From JALZOC01 sp035758845 (GTDB lineage: Bacteria; Acidobacteriota; Vicinamibacteria; Vicinamibacterales; 2-12-FULL-66-21), in assembly GCA_035758845.1 (NCBI GenBank), contig DASTVZ010000072.1:30005-94004 (forward strand): a stretch of 64,000 bases of DNA. Reading direction: 5' to 3'. Shown piece by piece: positions 1-8,785 of this stretch. The translations under genes and the position numbers were made by a program. Below the pieces are notes generated by a model. That model had not been told where the DNA came from and made no database searches. It saw only the letters and a program-made list of their open reading frames with translations. Within the stretch, counting starts at the first letter, position 1. Each line of letters starts with the position of its first letter.

Positions 1-1682
1 ACAATGCGGTCGAGCTGACGCTCACCGTCGACGCGTAGCGTCTGCTCATAGGTGTCCGCATCCAGCCAGTCGTGGAAGATGCCGCCGCCGCCCCGCAGCG
101 TGGTTTTGCCGCTCTTGAACGGCGACCACGTGAATCCGAAGCGCGGCGCAAGGTTCCATCGGTCGCCGAGATGGGTTTGAAGCTCCTGGCGCAGTCCGCC
201 ACTGATTGTCAGGTTTTTTCTGACACGCCAGTCGTCCTGGACGAACAGGCCGGCTTGCCACTGTCCGAACTGGACGAGGGGATCGCCAGCGCGTCTCGAG
301 TAGGTGGACGGCTGAGTGCTTTCGTAGCTGGCCAGGCTGTCGAATGTGAATGTGCCGAGATAGTTCGCGCGCGTGTCACTTCGGTACGAGCCTCCTTCAA
401 CCAGGGCGCCGGCTCGCACGGCATGTTTGCCTTTCGCCCAATCGAGGTTCATGGCCCACTCGAGTTCGGTACTCTTACGCCCGCCGGACTGTTGTGCCCC
501 TCCCGCCGTGAACGCGTCCAGCACCTGGACTGTCGGCAACTCGGAAGCAGACGTCGCATCAGTCGAAGTCCAATGCAATTGAACCCGTGTTTCGGCGAAG
601 ACGGTCCGGCTGAGCGATCCGCTTTCCGCAATTCGAAACAGCCGATCGTCTGACGCCCGCGCGTAAGCGCGCTCCGCGAGATTGAAGCCGCCGACGCCGA
701 GATTCTGCTGATGGTTCTGGTTTTCCTGGAATGACACGCGCAGCGTGTGCCCCGTGCTCAATGCCTGGTCGACTCGCGCGGTCACGTTCACGCGATCGGA
801 TGGCCGCCGGACATTCGAATTGACCGTCCCGCCCGGCACGGCGGCGAGAATGCTCGCGGAATCGTAAAGCGATGCGCCCCCAGCCGAGAGTGAAAACGAT
901 GTTCGTTCTTTCAGAAGTGTGCCGCTCAAGTTGAACGCATACTGCTGTGTCTGTTCGGCCCCTTTCTCGGTGACAAAGGCGTTTCGGGCGTTGAGTGAAT
1001 CGTCGCGAAAAGTGACATCGAGGCCGCCGCGCAGAGGACCGAGACCTGGTTGGGTCGCGATATCGACAAATACCAGACCGCCTCCATGGTTCTCGGCGGC
1101 AAACATGTCGCGCGAAAATCGAATCGATCGGATTTGCGATTTCAGCGGCAGGCGGCCGCCGCGAAATCCGTCGACCCGGATGGTCGCTCCGGGTCCCGCC
1201 ATTTCCTTCAACGCGCTTTCCATTTCGTCCGGGTCGTCGGGCAGGGCATCGATTTGCTCCTTCGACAGCACCGTATTGAAGCGATTGTTGTTCGGATCGG
1301 ACGCTACCGTCGACGGATCGCGGCCAACCGAAACCGATTGATCCAGCTTTTCGATCGCCAACGTCACATCACGGCGCGTCTCGCCTGCTCTGACCCTCAC
1401 GTCACTGATCGTCTTCGTCTCGAACCCGGGGAAGCTCACCAATACGCCATATCGTCCGGGCTCGAGTGCCGATACCGAGGCGACCCCCTGCCCGTCGGAG
1501 GTGATGTGATGCGACGCGCCGGCAGCATTGATCACCTGCACGCGTGCACCGGGAATCACTGCGCCGCTCGGATCGTGCACCACGATGTGGAGCGTGCCGA
1601 ATGTTGGACGCTGTGCCGCCACTGTCGGCGTGGTGGCGGCGAGCGCGAGGACGGACGCGAAGATCACAGCGACAGCCTTCAT
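1..1682 (-). CDS. TonB-dependent receptor, Oar-like (3' end outside window)
   Basis: Outer-membrane receptor/transporter driven by TonB; substrate unknown. From ATG 1682 about 560 codons stay open to base 1, so the C-terminal barrel strands are missing. Residues 1-24 are a signal peptide ending TVAAQ. Residues about 28-110 look like a carboxypeptidase-regulatory beta-sandwich (SGAVIPGARV, LEPGRYGVLVSFPGF). A plug follows (IRVDGFRGGRLP near residue 170), and then barrel strands with motifs seen in this family, such as LFVQDDWRV and LAPRFGFTWSP. The gene begins 16 bp after the stop of the exported protein at 1699-2685, so the two are probably one operon. The family call is firm; the ligand cannot be read from the sequence. 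Confidence 0.9.
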   Translation of the reverse strand, partial: MKAVAVIFASVLALAATTPTVAAQRPTFGTLHIVVHDPSGAVIPGARVQVINAAGASHHITSDGQGVASVSALEPGRYGVLVSFPGFETKTISDVRVRAGETRRDVTLAIEKLDQSVSVGRDPSTVASDPNNNRFNTVLSKEQIDALPDDPDEMESALKEMAGPGATIRVDGFRGGRLPLKSQIRSIRFSRDMFAAENHGGGLVFVDIATQPGLGPLRGGLDVTFRDDSLNARNAFVTEKGAEQTQQYAFNLSGTLLKERTSFSLSAGGASLYDSASILAAVPGGTVNSNVRRPSDRVNVTARVDQALSTGHTLRVSFQENQNHQQNLGVGGFNLAERAYARASDDRLFRIAESGSLSRTVFAETRVQLHWTSTDATSASELPTVQVLDAFTAGGAQQSGGRKSTELEWAMNLDWAKGKHAVRAGALVEGGSYRSDTRANYLGTFTFDSLASYESTQPSTYSRRAGDPLVQFGQWQAGLFVQDDWRVRKNLTISGGLRQELQTHLGDRWNLAPRFGFTWSPFKSGKTTLRGGGGIFHDWLDADTYEQTLRVDGERQLDRI

Positions 1683-1698
1683 GCGGTTACCCGTTCCT

Positions 1699-2685
1699 TC
1701 ACTGCTTGCTGTCGAACTTCTTCGGATCGATCTTCGGATTGACTTTCACCTTGCTGACGGTCCACTCCTCCATCGTCGTGCCCGAGGATCCACGACGGAG
1801 CGCGTGCGGAAATTTGATTCCGTCCGCCTCCCGCCAGTCGTCGAAGTACAGCGTGTACTCGACCATCGCCGGCGGCTGCGCCTCGAGTTGCTGAATCTGA
1901 CGTTGCGCATCGGCCTCGATCCGCTGTCGCTCCTCTGCGTTTGCCGGGCGCGCCGCAGCCTCTCCTCGTCCTCCACCGCCGGCTGGAGGTGGACCGCCGA
2001 CAGTCACCGTTCGCGGTTGCGGTGCTTGGTAGGTCACCATCAACGGAAGCCGGGTCGCTTCATCGATGAAAAGTCGGGCGGCAAATCCATCCGCAGTTTT
2101 CGCGTCAATGATGAATGCCTTGCCATCGGGGGATTCGGCCTCGCCCGAATAGGAATACTGCGCTCCGACCGACGGGTGGGTCGTGGCAAACCACCCGAGC
2201 ATCAGGCGGCTGATTTCCTGTCGCGCGGATCTCACGAGTTGCTTGTCGAGTTGGGCCTGCTGCTCTGGCGTTGGTTTCTCACCGCTTCCACCCATCACCA
2301 TTCCCGGTCCTCCCATGCGAATCATCATTCCGCCGCCACCCGGGAATCCGGCCGGCGCCGCGCTCTTAATCGGATGGTCGCCATTGAAGCCCACGGTGTT
2401 CGACATGCTGACCATGGCGCTGTTGGACGACTCCGATCGCACGTACTTGTCCGGAAGACCGAGCAGCAGCTCGAGATCCGACGTCATCTGAACGTTGCCC
2501 ACGTTGCGCTGCGCTGCGGCCTGGACGCTGAGCGATGTGAGTGTCTCCAACTTCTTTCCGCCGATCGCCTTCCTCGCACTGGCGAGCACTTCCGTCGCTT
2601 TCGCGTCCTGGGCCGCGACGCTTCGCGCAACGGCGAGTGCGATTGCGAAAACGATCGCCCGTCGTACTGAAATGTGAATCCGCAT
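1699..2685 (-). CDS. exported LolA-like hypothetical protein
   Basis: A 328-residue exported protein. Residues 1-26 are a signal peptide (cleavage after SVAAQ). The mature part opens with the helix DAKATEVLASARKAIGG and has beta-rich stretches (YTLYFDDWREADGIKFP) like outer-membrane lipoprotein-sorting (LolA/LolB-fold) relatives that are common in Acidobacteriota. A Gly/Met-rich segment at residues 113-133 and a Gly/Pro-rich loop near residue 235 are low-complexity insertions. The start is ATG 2685, with AGGA about 10 bases upstream. The gene sits directly upstream of the TonB receptor, which suggests an envelope role, but no specific function can be assigned. Confidence 0.75.
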   Translation of the reverse strand: MRIHISVRRAIVFAIALAVARSVAAQDAKATEVLASARKAIGGKKLETLTSLSVQAAAQRNVGNVQMTSDLELLLGLPDKYVRSESSNSAMVSMSNTVGFNGDHPIKSAAPAGFPGGGGMMIRMGGPGMVMGGSGEKPTPEQQAQLDKQLVRSARQEISRLMLGWFATTHPSVGAQYSYSGEAESPDGKAFIIDAKTADGFAARLFIDEATRLPLMVTYQAPQPRTVTVGGPPPAGGGGRGEAAARPANAEERQRIEADAQRQIQQLEAQPPAMVEYTLYFDDWREADGIKFPHALRRGSSGTTMEEWTVSKVKVNPKIDPKKFDSKQ

Positions 2686-2720
2686 AGTCTCGTTCCTCTC
2701 GATCTATGTTCCGTGCGCCG

Positions 2721-2795
2721 GAATCCGTGGTCCGAGATCCGATCCGTGTTGATCCGCGTTCATCCGTGGCTGACCGGTCCGTGTTGATCCGTGGC
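2721..2795. repeat. word array, CCACGGAT family
   Basis: Repeated words of the type ATCCGTGTTGATCCG and CATCCGTGG lie between the divergent exported-protein and histidine-kinase genes. The same words recur near 22202, 42650, 46480, 50725 and 60368. No gene is visible in the 226-bp gap. Confidence 0.8.
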
Positions 2796-2911
2796 CATCA
2801 TCGCGGTTTGGTGGGTGGCAATGGTTAAGCCTTCGCAAAGAGATTGTTAAGGACGTAAAACCTTGCGGCCGCACGCGCAAGGGGCGCAAATACGCGTGCT
2901 AGACTCGCCAC

Positions 2912-4858
2912 ATGCGCGGTCGAATGCGCCCGCCGATGGTCGCGGTGGCGATGGCGTTGCTGGGATTGATTGCCCTGCTGGCGACGCTTCAGTACCGGTG
3001 GCTCGGTCGCATCAGCGATGCCGAGCGCGAGCACATGCGCGCGACCCTGAACACTCGCGCATCAGGGTTCACGCAGGATTTCGATGGCGAGCTCACGCGC
3101 GCCTACCTGCTCTTCCAAATGGATCCCCAGGCGACCGATAGTCTCGAGTCGCGCATCGGGGTTCGGTACGATCGCTGGCAGGCAACCGCGAAATATCCGC
3201 GGCTGATCAAAGACGTCTACAGCGTCATCCCGAGTGAGAGCCCGGAGCTGCAGCGTTTCAACTCCGCAACGCATACGCTGGAGCCAGCGGTTTGGCCGAC
3301 GGAGATGGAACCGATCCGTGTGCGACTCGCGACCTTCGGTCAGGAACGTCGCGATGCGGCCGGGTTTCTCGTTCGCACCCTTCCCCCGCCAGTCTGGGAC
3401 AGCGTGCCGGCTCTCGTGATTCCCAGGCCGCTCGTGCTCTTCAATCAGCAAGCGGGTCGAGCGGAATTTCGAATGATGCCGGAGCTGTCGTATGTGGTCG
3501 TGCTGATGGATCGTGATTACATCAGCGGTGAAATGCTGCCCGCGCTCGCGCAGCAGCACTTTCGGCAAACTGGCGACGGGTTCGACTACCAGCTGGCGGT
3601 TGTCAACCCGGCCGATTCGACCGTCGTGTACCACTCGGCGCCCGCCTTCGCCCCACGACCAGATGCGCCCGCCGATGCGACGATGGATCTGTTACAGGTG
3701 CGGACGCAGGATTTCGCCTCGATCGTGTCGGAAGTCCGGCGGTTCACATCGACGTTCATGGCCGGACCGCTTCAGGCAACCGGCACGTCAACGACAATCA
3801 GCGAGCAGCTCGTGCTTCCTCCCGACGCCGGACGAGCGTTGCGAATGCGCGAGGGTGGTCCGGTTTCGATCTTCGTGCAACAGAATGCACCCCTGAACTC
3901 CATCGCCGCCCCGCCGGGGACAGCGGCGGCGCGTCTGACCGCGACCGCGACGACTGCGCGTTGGCGCCTCCTGGTAAAACATCCGTCCGGTTCGCTCGAG
4001 GCAGCAGTGAATGCGGCGCGCCGCCGAAACCTAATCATCAGTTCGAGCATCCTGTCTGTGCTGGGCGCGAGCGTGGCGCTTCTGGTGCTGTCGACCCGCC
4101 GCGCGCAGGAGCTCGCGCGCCAGCAAATGGAGTTTGTTGCCGCCGTCTCTCACGAACTGCGCACGCCGCTCGCCGTCATTCGCTCCGCCGCTGAAAACCT
4201 CGCGGATGGTGTTATCAAGGATGAGGAACAGATCAGAAACTACGGCTACCTCGTCCGGAACGAAGGCCGACGTTTGACCGAGATGGTCGAGCAAATTCTC
4301 GAGTTTGCCGGGATCGAATCGGGTCAACGCGCATTCGTTCTGCGGCCGGTCGTTCTCGCGCCAATGCTCCGCGAGATCGTGCAGTCTTCCGGCGCGCTGA
4401 TCCGGGCGGCAGGCATTGAAGTCGAGTACGGAATCGATGACGGACTGCCGCCTGTCCTGGGCGATGAATCTGCACTGCGCCGCGTCTTTGAGAATCTGAT
4501 TGCCAACGCCATCAAGTACGGGGAATCCGGACGATGGATTGGCGTACGCGGCAGGCGTGCCGGGAGTGAAGTTCACGTCAGTATCGCGGATCGCGGGATC
4601 GGAATCTCCTCGGCGGAACAATCGCGGATCTTCGAGCCGTTCTACCGGGCTCCGGACGTGATCGCGGCGCGTATTCAGGGAGCGGGACTCGGACTCAGCC
4701 TCGTTCACCGGATCGTCGAGGCTCATGGAGGCCGCATTACCGTTCGCAGCGACCCGGGGGAAGGCAGCGAGTTCACCGTCGCCCTTCCCGCCGCCAGCGA
4801 AGAGCCAATCGGTCGCGCTGCGATGACCGAAGCGCAAGAGCACGGATCGCAGGGGTGA
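2912..4858 (+). CDS. membrane sensor histidine kinase
   Basis: Two-component sensor kinase of 648 residues that phosphorylates the regulator encoded immediately downstream. A first membrane segment lies at about residues 9-25 and a second at about 372-394, enclosing a roughly 340-residue extracytoplasmic sensor of no recognised family. The HisKA box has the phosphoacceptor His414 in SHELRTPL. The ATPase shows the N-box (FENLIANAIKYG, about residue 528), G1 (DRGIGIS, about 560) and G2 (GAGLGLSL, about 591). The stop TGA overlaps the GTG start of the next gene as GTGA, so translation is coupled. The stimulus is unknown. ATG 2924 is an alternative start; no clear ribosome-binding site supports either. 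Confidence 0.93.
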   Translation: MRGRMRPPMVAVAMALLGLIALLATLQYRWLGRISDAEREHMRATLNTRASGFTQDFDGELTRAYLLFQMDPQATDSLESRIGVRYDRWQATAKYPRLIKDVYSVIPSESPELQRFNSATHTLEPAVWPTEMEPIRVRLATFGQERRDAAGFLVRTLPPPVWDSVPALVIPRPLVLFNQQAGRAEFRMMPELSYVVVLMDRDYISGEMLPALAQQHFRQTGDGFDYQLAVVNPADSTVVYHSAPAFAPRPDAPADATMDLLQVRTQDFASIVSEVRRFTSTFMAGPLQATGTSTTISEQLVLPPDAGRALRMREGGPVSIFVQQNAPLNSIAAPPGTAAARLTATATTARWRLLVKHPSGSLEAAVNAARRRNLIISSSILSVLGASVALLVLSTRRAQELARQQMEFVAAVSHELRTPLAVIRSAAENLADGVIKDEEQIRNYGYLVRNEGRRLTEMVEQILEFAGIESGQRAFVLRPVVLAPMLREIVQSSGALIRAAGIEVEYGIDDGLPPVLGDESALRRVFENLIANAIKYGESGRWIGVRGRRAGSEVHVSIADRGIGISSAEQSRIFEPFYRAPDVIAARIQGAGLGLSLVHRIVEAHGGRITVRSDPGEGSEFTVALPAASEEPIGRAAMTEAQEHGSQG

Positions 4859-5535
4859 AGCGTCTGCTGCTCATCGAGGATGAACCCGGCCTCGTGCTGA
4901 CACTGCGCGATCGGCTCACGCGTGAAGGGTACGCCTTCGAAAGCTGCGGCGACGGCGAAAGCGGCCTTGAACGAGCCGCCCGCGAATCCTTCGATCTCGT
5001 CCTGCTTGACGTGATGCTGCCGCGGTTGAACGGGTTCGACGTCCTGCGCGAGCTTCGGAAACGCGGAGTCGACACACCCGTGATCATGTTGACCGCGAAG
5101 GGTCAGGTTGTCGACAAAGTCGTGGGGTTGAAGCTGGGCGCGGATGACTATGTGACCAAGCCGTTCGAGATGGTTGAACTGCTGGCGCGGATCGAAGCCA
5201 AGCTCAGGCGCGCACCGGCTGCCGTACACCCTTCAGAGGGCTACCACTTCGACGAGGTCCGCGTGGATTTTCGCCGCGCCGAAGTGATGAAGGCTGGCGC
5301 GCCGCTCGACCTCTCAGCGCGCGAATTCCAGCTGCTGAAATACTTCATCGAGCACCGCGGCGCGACGCTTACGCGCGAGGAGCTGCTGAACGAGGTATGG
5401 GGTTATAACGCGATGCCTTCAACGCGCACAGTCGACGTGCATGTCGCCTGGCTGCGTCAGAAGATCGAACCCAACCCACGCCACCCGCAGTACATCCTCA
5501 CGGTGCACGGGATGGGGTATAAGTTTGCGGGGTAA
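4855..5535 (+). CDS. OmpR-family response regulator
   Basis: DNA-binding response regulator of 226 residues, the partner of the kinase just upstream. The receiver domain spans residues 1-115, with the acidic pair E8-D9, phosphoacceptor Asp52 (LLDVMLP) and the conserved Lys of VTKPF. The C-terminal winged helix (about 130-225) ends with the typical VDVHVAWLRQKIE and VHGMGYKFAG. It starts at GTG 4855, whose last two bases begin the kinase stop codon. Targets are not evident; the nearby outer-membrane genes are possible but unproven. Confidence 0.95.
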   Translation: MKRLLLIEDEPGLVLTLRDRLTREGYAFESCGDGESGLERAARESFDLVLLDVMLPRLNGFDVLRELRKRGVDTPVIMLTAKGQVVDKVVGLKLGADDYVTKPFEMVELLARIEAKLRRAPAAVHPSEGYHFDEVRVDFRRAEVMKAGAPLDLSAREFQLLKYFIEHRGATLTREELLNEVWGYNAMPSTRTVDVHVAWLRQKIEPNPRHPQYILTVHGMGYKFAG

Positions 5536-5548
5536 TTATGAGTCATGA

Positions 5549-5624
5549 AAATGCTGAATGTTGAATGCTGATTGCTGATTGAAACGGCCCTTCATTCAGA
5601 ATTCAGCATTGAGAATTCAGCATT
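5549..5624. repeat. word array, GCTGATTGCTGAATG family
   Basis: A head-to-head array between convergent genes: ATGCTGAATGTTGAATGCTG then GATTGCTGATTGAAA, followed by reverse-complement words ATTCAGAATTCAGCATT and AATTCAGCATT. The transcript could form a long imperfect hairpin and act as a bidirectional terminator. The same family recurs at 13047-13147. Confidence 0.85.
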
Positions 5625-6125
5625 TCATCCGTCCGCCAGCGGCACAATTTCCACCTCCGCATTGCCGTTCGCAATGCGCAAGATGGCCACCGACGGCTTC
5701 ACATCGAATCGCCTCGGTCCCGCGGCGCCCGGATTGATTACCAGTCTGCCTTCGCTGCGCTCGACGAGCGCATGATGGGTGTGTCCGAACACCAGAATGT
5801 CGGCCGAATAGCGGGATAACAGTTTGGCGGGAGTCGGGCTGCCGACTTCGTGGCCGTGACTGATGTGAATGGAAAGGCCGCCGATCTCGGTGACGATCTC
5901 GTCGGGCAGTACATCGTCGAGCGGATCGACGTTTCCGTAGACCGCCTCGACCGGCGCGATGCTGCGCAGCGCATCCAGCACATCACGGCCGCCGACATCT
6001 CCGGCGTGGAATATCTGCGACACGCCTCCGAGCGCGCGAAACAGGCCATTGCGTACGAGCCCGTGCGTGTCGGAGACGAGCCCGATTATGATGGGCTGTT
6101 CGTGATGCGAATCTGCGACGCTCAT
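5625..6125 (-). CDS. YfcE/MJ0936-type metallophosphoesterase
   Basis: Calcineurin-like phosphodiesterase of 166 residues. It shows the dinuclear metal motifs of the family in order: GLVSDTHG, HAGDVGG, VYGNVDP, HISHGHE and VFGHTHHA, ending in NPGAAGPRR. YfcE-type enzymes hydrolyse phosphodiesters in vitro; the natural substrate is unknown. I start it at ATG 6125 because the first motif lies 14 residues in. Longer readings up to 6362 only cover the divergent gene. Its first 21 bases overlap the start of the amidohydrolase on the other strand. Confidence 0.88.
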   Translation of the reverse strand: MSVADSHHEQPIIIGLVSDTHGLVRNGLFRALGGVSQIFHAGDVGGRDVLDALRSIAPVEAVYGNVDPLDDVLPDEIVTEIGGLSIHISHGHEVGSPTPAKLLSRYSADILVFGHTHHALVERSEGRLVINPGAAGPRRFDVKPSVAILRIANGNAEVEIVPLADG

Positions 6126-7010
6126 TGTCACTTCTTCTCCAGCCGCTTTCTCGAGCTGCTGACGGCCGACCATCCTGCATTCTCTGGCCCGAGTCGCGCC
6201 GAGGCAGTATTGCATCAACTCGGCTGGGACGACCCTGGCCCCGCTGAGAATCTTGCGGATCGCTGGGTCGCCGAGCTCGACAATCGACACGTTACCCGGG
6301 CAGCGATGATTGCGAGCATTCCGGGTGACGAGGAGTCGGTTGCCGCCGCGGTGCGGCGTCATTCGTCTCGACTGGTCGGCTTTTTTATGTTCAATCCTGC
6401 GGCAGGCGAGGTGTCATCGCGGCTCGCGCGCACGCTGAACAATGGGACGCTGCGCGCGATTTGTCTGTTCCCCGCGATGCATGGCTACAGATTGGACGAC
6501 GAACGGGTGAAAGAAGTCTTTGCCGTAGCCGCTGAGCGCCGCCGGACGGTGTTCGTCCATTGCGGCGTTCTGACGGTGGGCGTCCGCAAAAAACTCGGCT
6601 TGCCGTCTCCGTTTGATTTGAGGCTCGGCGATCCGCTGGCCCTGGCGGCGGTCGCGTCGCGGTTTCCCGGCGTCCCGGTCATCATCCCGCATTTCGGCGC
6701 GGGCATGCTGCGCGAAGCCCTGATGGCGGTCGAGCAGTGCAGCAACATTTATCTCGACACATCGAGTTCCAACAGCTGGATCAAGTACCATCCCGGGCTC
6801 ACGATCGATGCGGTATTCCGTCAGGTGCTTGCGGTGGCAGGCCCCCACCGGATCCTGTTTGGCACCGACTCGTCGTTCTTTCCGCGCGGATGGCAGCAAC
6901 CTATTTACGACGTGCAGGAAACCACGCTCAGAACGATTGATGTTTCGATCGACGATCGAGAAAAGATCTTTGGCGGCAATTTCGATCGTCTGTTTCCTGT
7001 CGAGGAGTAA
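6105..7010 (+). CDS. amidohydrolase 2 family TIM-barrel hydrolase
   Basis: A 301-residue metal-dependent hydrolase of the Amidohydro_2 (ACMSD/uronate-isomerase-like) group. The metal-binding HxH is at the very N-terminus (DAHCHFF). The barrel continues with VFVHCG, VIIPHFGAG and the catalytic Asp in ILFGTDSSFF, followed by a typical IFGGNFDRLF end. The start is ATG 6105, which places the HxH at residues 6-8 as usual. GTG 6102 is possible. Longer readings would lie over the phosphoesterase gene. The next gene starts 5 bp after its stop, so the two hydrolases probably form an operon. Substrate unknown. Confidence 0.85.
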   Translation: MRICDAHCHFFSSRFLELLTADHPAFSGPSRAEAVLHQLGWDDPGPAENLADRWVAELDNRHVTRAAMIASIPGDEESVAAAVRRHSSRLVGFFMFNPAAGEVSSRLARTLNNGTLRAICLFPAMHGYRLDDERVKEVFAVAAERRRTVFVHCGVLTVGVRKKLGLPSPFDLRLGDPLALAAVASRFPGVPVIIPHFGAGMLREALMAVEQCSNIYLDTSSSNSWIKYHPGLTIDAVFRQVLAVAGPHRILFGTDSSFFPRGWQQPIYDVQETTLRTIDVSIDDREKIFGGNFDRLFPVEE

Positions 7011-7014
7011 GCAT

Positions 7015-8742
7015 TTGACCCGCAATGCATTCCAGGTGTGTGTGTTTTTGTTTCTGCTGATGCTGCCCTCGGCCGGCGCCCTCCCAGCGGCAATGCAGCA
7101 GGAGGCGGCGACGCTCGTGGTGACGAACGGACGGATTCTCACCATGGAGGATTCAGTGCCTGAGGCACAGGCCGTCGCCGTTCGTGGCGATCGGATCGTG
7201 GCGCTCGGAAGTGCGGCCGACATTCGCCGCTATCTCGGGACCGGCACCGAAGTCGTCGACGTGCAGGGACAGCTCGTCGTTCCCGGGCTGATCGAAGGGC
7301 ACGGTCATTTCAACGGCGTAGGAGAGGCCGAGCTGAACTTGAAGCTCATGCCGACGACCAGCTGGGATCAGATCGTGTCGATGGTCGGCGATGCCGCAAA
7401 GGCCGCCAAGCCCGGCGAGTGGATCGTGGGGCGCGGCTGGCACCAGGAAAAGTGGACGAAAAGGCCAGAGCCGAACGTCGAAGGATTTCCCACCCACGCC
7501 TCGCTCGACGCAGTCTCTCCCAACAACCCTGTTCTCCTCACACATGCGAGCGGTCATGCGAGTTTCGTCAACGCGAAAGCTCTGGAGTTGTCGGACATCA
7601 ACCGATCGACGCCGAATCCTCCAGGGGGCGAGATCCTGAAAGACGGATCAGGCAACCCGACCGGGCTGCTGCGTGAAACGGCCTCTGGCCTCGTGCACAC
7701 CAACCTCGCGGATCCCGCGCGCACCCGAAAGGCCCTGGAGCTGGCGTCGCGCGAAGTGCTGTCGAAAGGCATCACGTCGTTCCAGGATGCTGGTTCGTCG
7801 TTTGCGACCATCGACCTGATGAAACAGTTGATTAATGATGGGCGCATCGCTGTGCGGCTGTGGGTGATGGTACGGGAGGGCAACGCGCGCGAGGCGCCGC
7901 TGCTCGCGAAATACCGGACGATCGATTATGGCAACGGTCACCTGACCGTTCGCGCGATCAAACGCCAGATCGATGGTGCCTTGGGCTCGCGCGGGGCGTG
8001 GCTGCTGGAACCATACAGCGACAAGCCAGACAGCGTCGGCCTGAACACGTCAAGCATTGCCGATCTGACCGAGACGGCGCGGCTAGCAATGGCGAACGAT
8101 TATCAGCTATGCATTCACGCGATCGGCGACCGCGCCAACCGGGAGACACTGAACATCTTCGAACAGGCGTTCAAGGCCAACCCTGCCAAACGTGACCTGC
8201 GCTGGCGGATCGAACACGCGCAGCACCTGTCGGCGCAGGACATTCCCCGTTTCGGCCAGCTGGCGGTCATTGCGTCGATGCAAGGCATACACTGCACGTC
8301 GGACGCGCCGTATGTGCTCGAGCGTCTTGGTCCAAAGCGCGCCGAGGAAGGCGCATACGTGTGGCAAAAGCTGATGAAGACCGGCGCCGTCGTCAGTAAC
8401 GGCACCGACGCGCCGATTGAAGATGTCGATCCGATTGCGAATTACTACGCAACCGTGTCGCGCAAGACGAAAACCGGTCAGGTCTTTTACGGCGATCAGC
8501 GTATGAGCCGGATGGACGCGCTGAAGTCGTACACACTCAATCCCGCCTACGCGGCCTTTGAGGAATCATCGAAGGGATCGTTGAAGGTCGGAAAGCTCGC
8601 CGACATGACCGTGCTGTCGAAAGACATCACCGCGATTCCAGAGGATGAGATCCCAACCGCCCACGTCAGTTACACGATCGTGGGGGGGAAAGTGCTCTAT
8701 AAAAGGGAAAAGGGAGAAGGGACAAGGGAAAAGGAAAGATAA
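7015..8742 (+). CDS. YtcJ-like exported amidohydrolase (Amidohydro_3)
   Basis: A 575-residue metal-dependent amidohydrolase of the YtcJ/Amidohydro_3 family. I choose TTG 7015 because GAGGAG (7002-7007) sits 7 bases upstream and the product then starts with a clean signal peptide (FQVCVFLFLLMLPSAGALPA). Family motifs: NGRILTMED, the metal-binding VVPGLIEGHGHF, CIHAIGDRAN, RIEHAQHL and the Asp in SNGTDAPIED. Close relatives act on amides and deaminated heterocycles; the substrate here is unknown. The last 13 residues (KREKGEGTREKER) are encoded by one arm of the AAGGG word array rather than by family sequence, so the tail looks acquired. Confidence 0.88.
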   Translation: MTRNAFQVCVFLFLLMLPSAGALPAAMQQEAATLVVTNGRILTMEDSVPEAQAVAVRGDRIVALGSAADIRRYLGTGTEVVDVQGQLVVPGLIEGHGHFNGVGEAELNLKLMPTTSWDQIVSMVGDAAKAAKPGEWIVGRGWHQEKWTKRPEPNVEGFPTHASLDAVSPNNPVLLTHASGHASFVNAKALELSDINRSTPNPPGGEILKDGSGNPTGLLRETASGLVHTNLADPARTRKALELASREVLSKGITSFQDAGSSFATIDLMKQLINDGRIAVRLWVMVREGNAREAPLLAKYRTIDYGNGHLTVRAIKRQIDGALGSRGAWLLEPYSDKPDSVGLNTSSIADLTETARLAMANDYQLCIHAIGDRANRETLNIFEQAFKANPAKRDLRWRIEHAQHLSAQDIPRFGQLAVIASMQGIHCTSDAPYVLERLGPKRAEEGAYVWQKLMKTGAVVSNGTDAPIEDVDPIANYYATVSRKTKTGQVFYGDQRMSRMDALKSYTLNPAYAAFEESSKGSLKVGKLADMTVLSKDITAIPEDEIPTAHVSYTIVGGKVLYKREKGEGTREKER

Positions 8743-8777
8743 AACCCTTGTCCCTTTTCCCTTGTGCCTTTTCCCTT
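8700..8777. repeat. word array, AAGGGAAAAGGG family
   Basis: Purine words (AAAAGGGAAAAGGGAGAAGG) followed after a short AT-rich centre by their reverse complements (CCTTGTCCCTTTTCCCTTG). The array spans the last codons and stop of the amidohydrolase and the gap to the convergent DUF349 gene. It is a likely hairpin terminator for both. Confidence 0.85.
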
Positions 8778-8785
8778 CCGCGACG

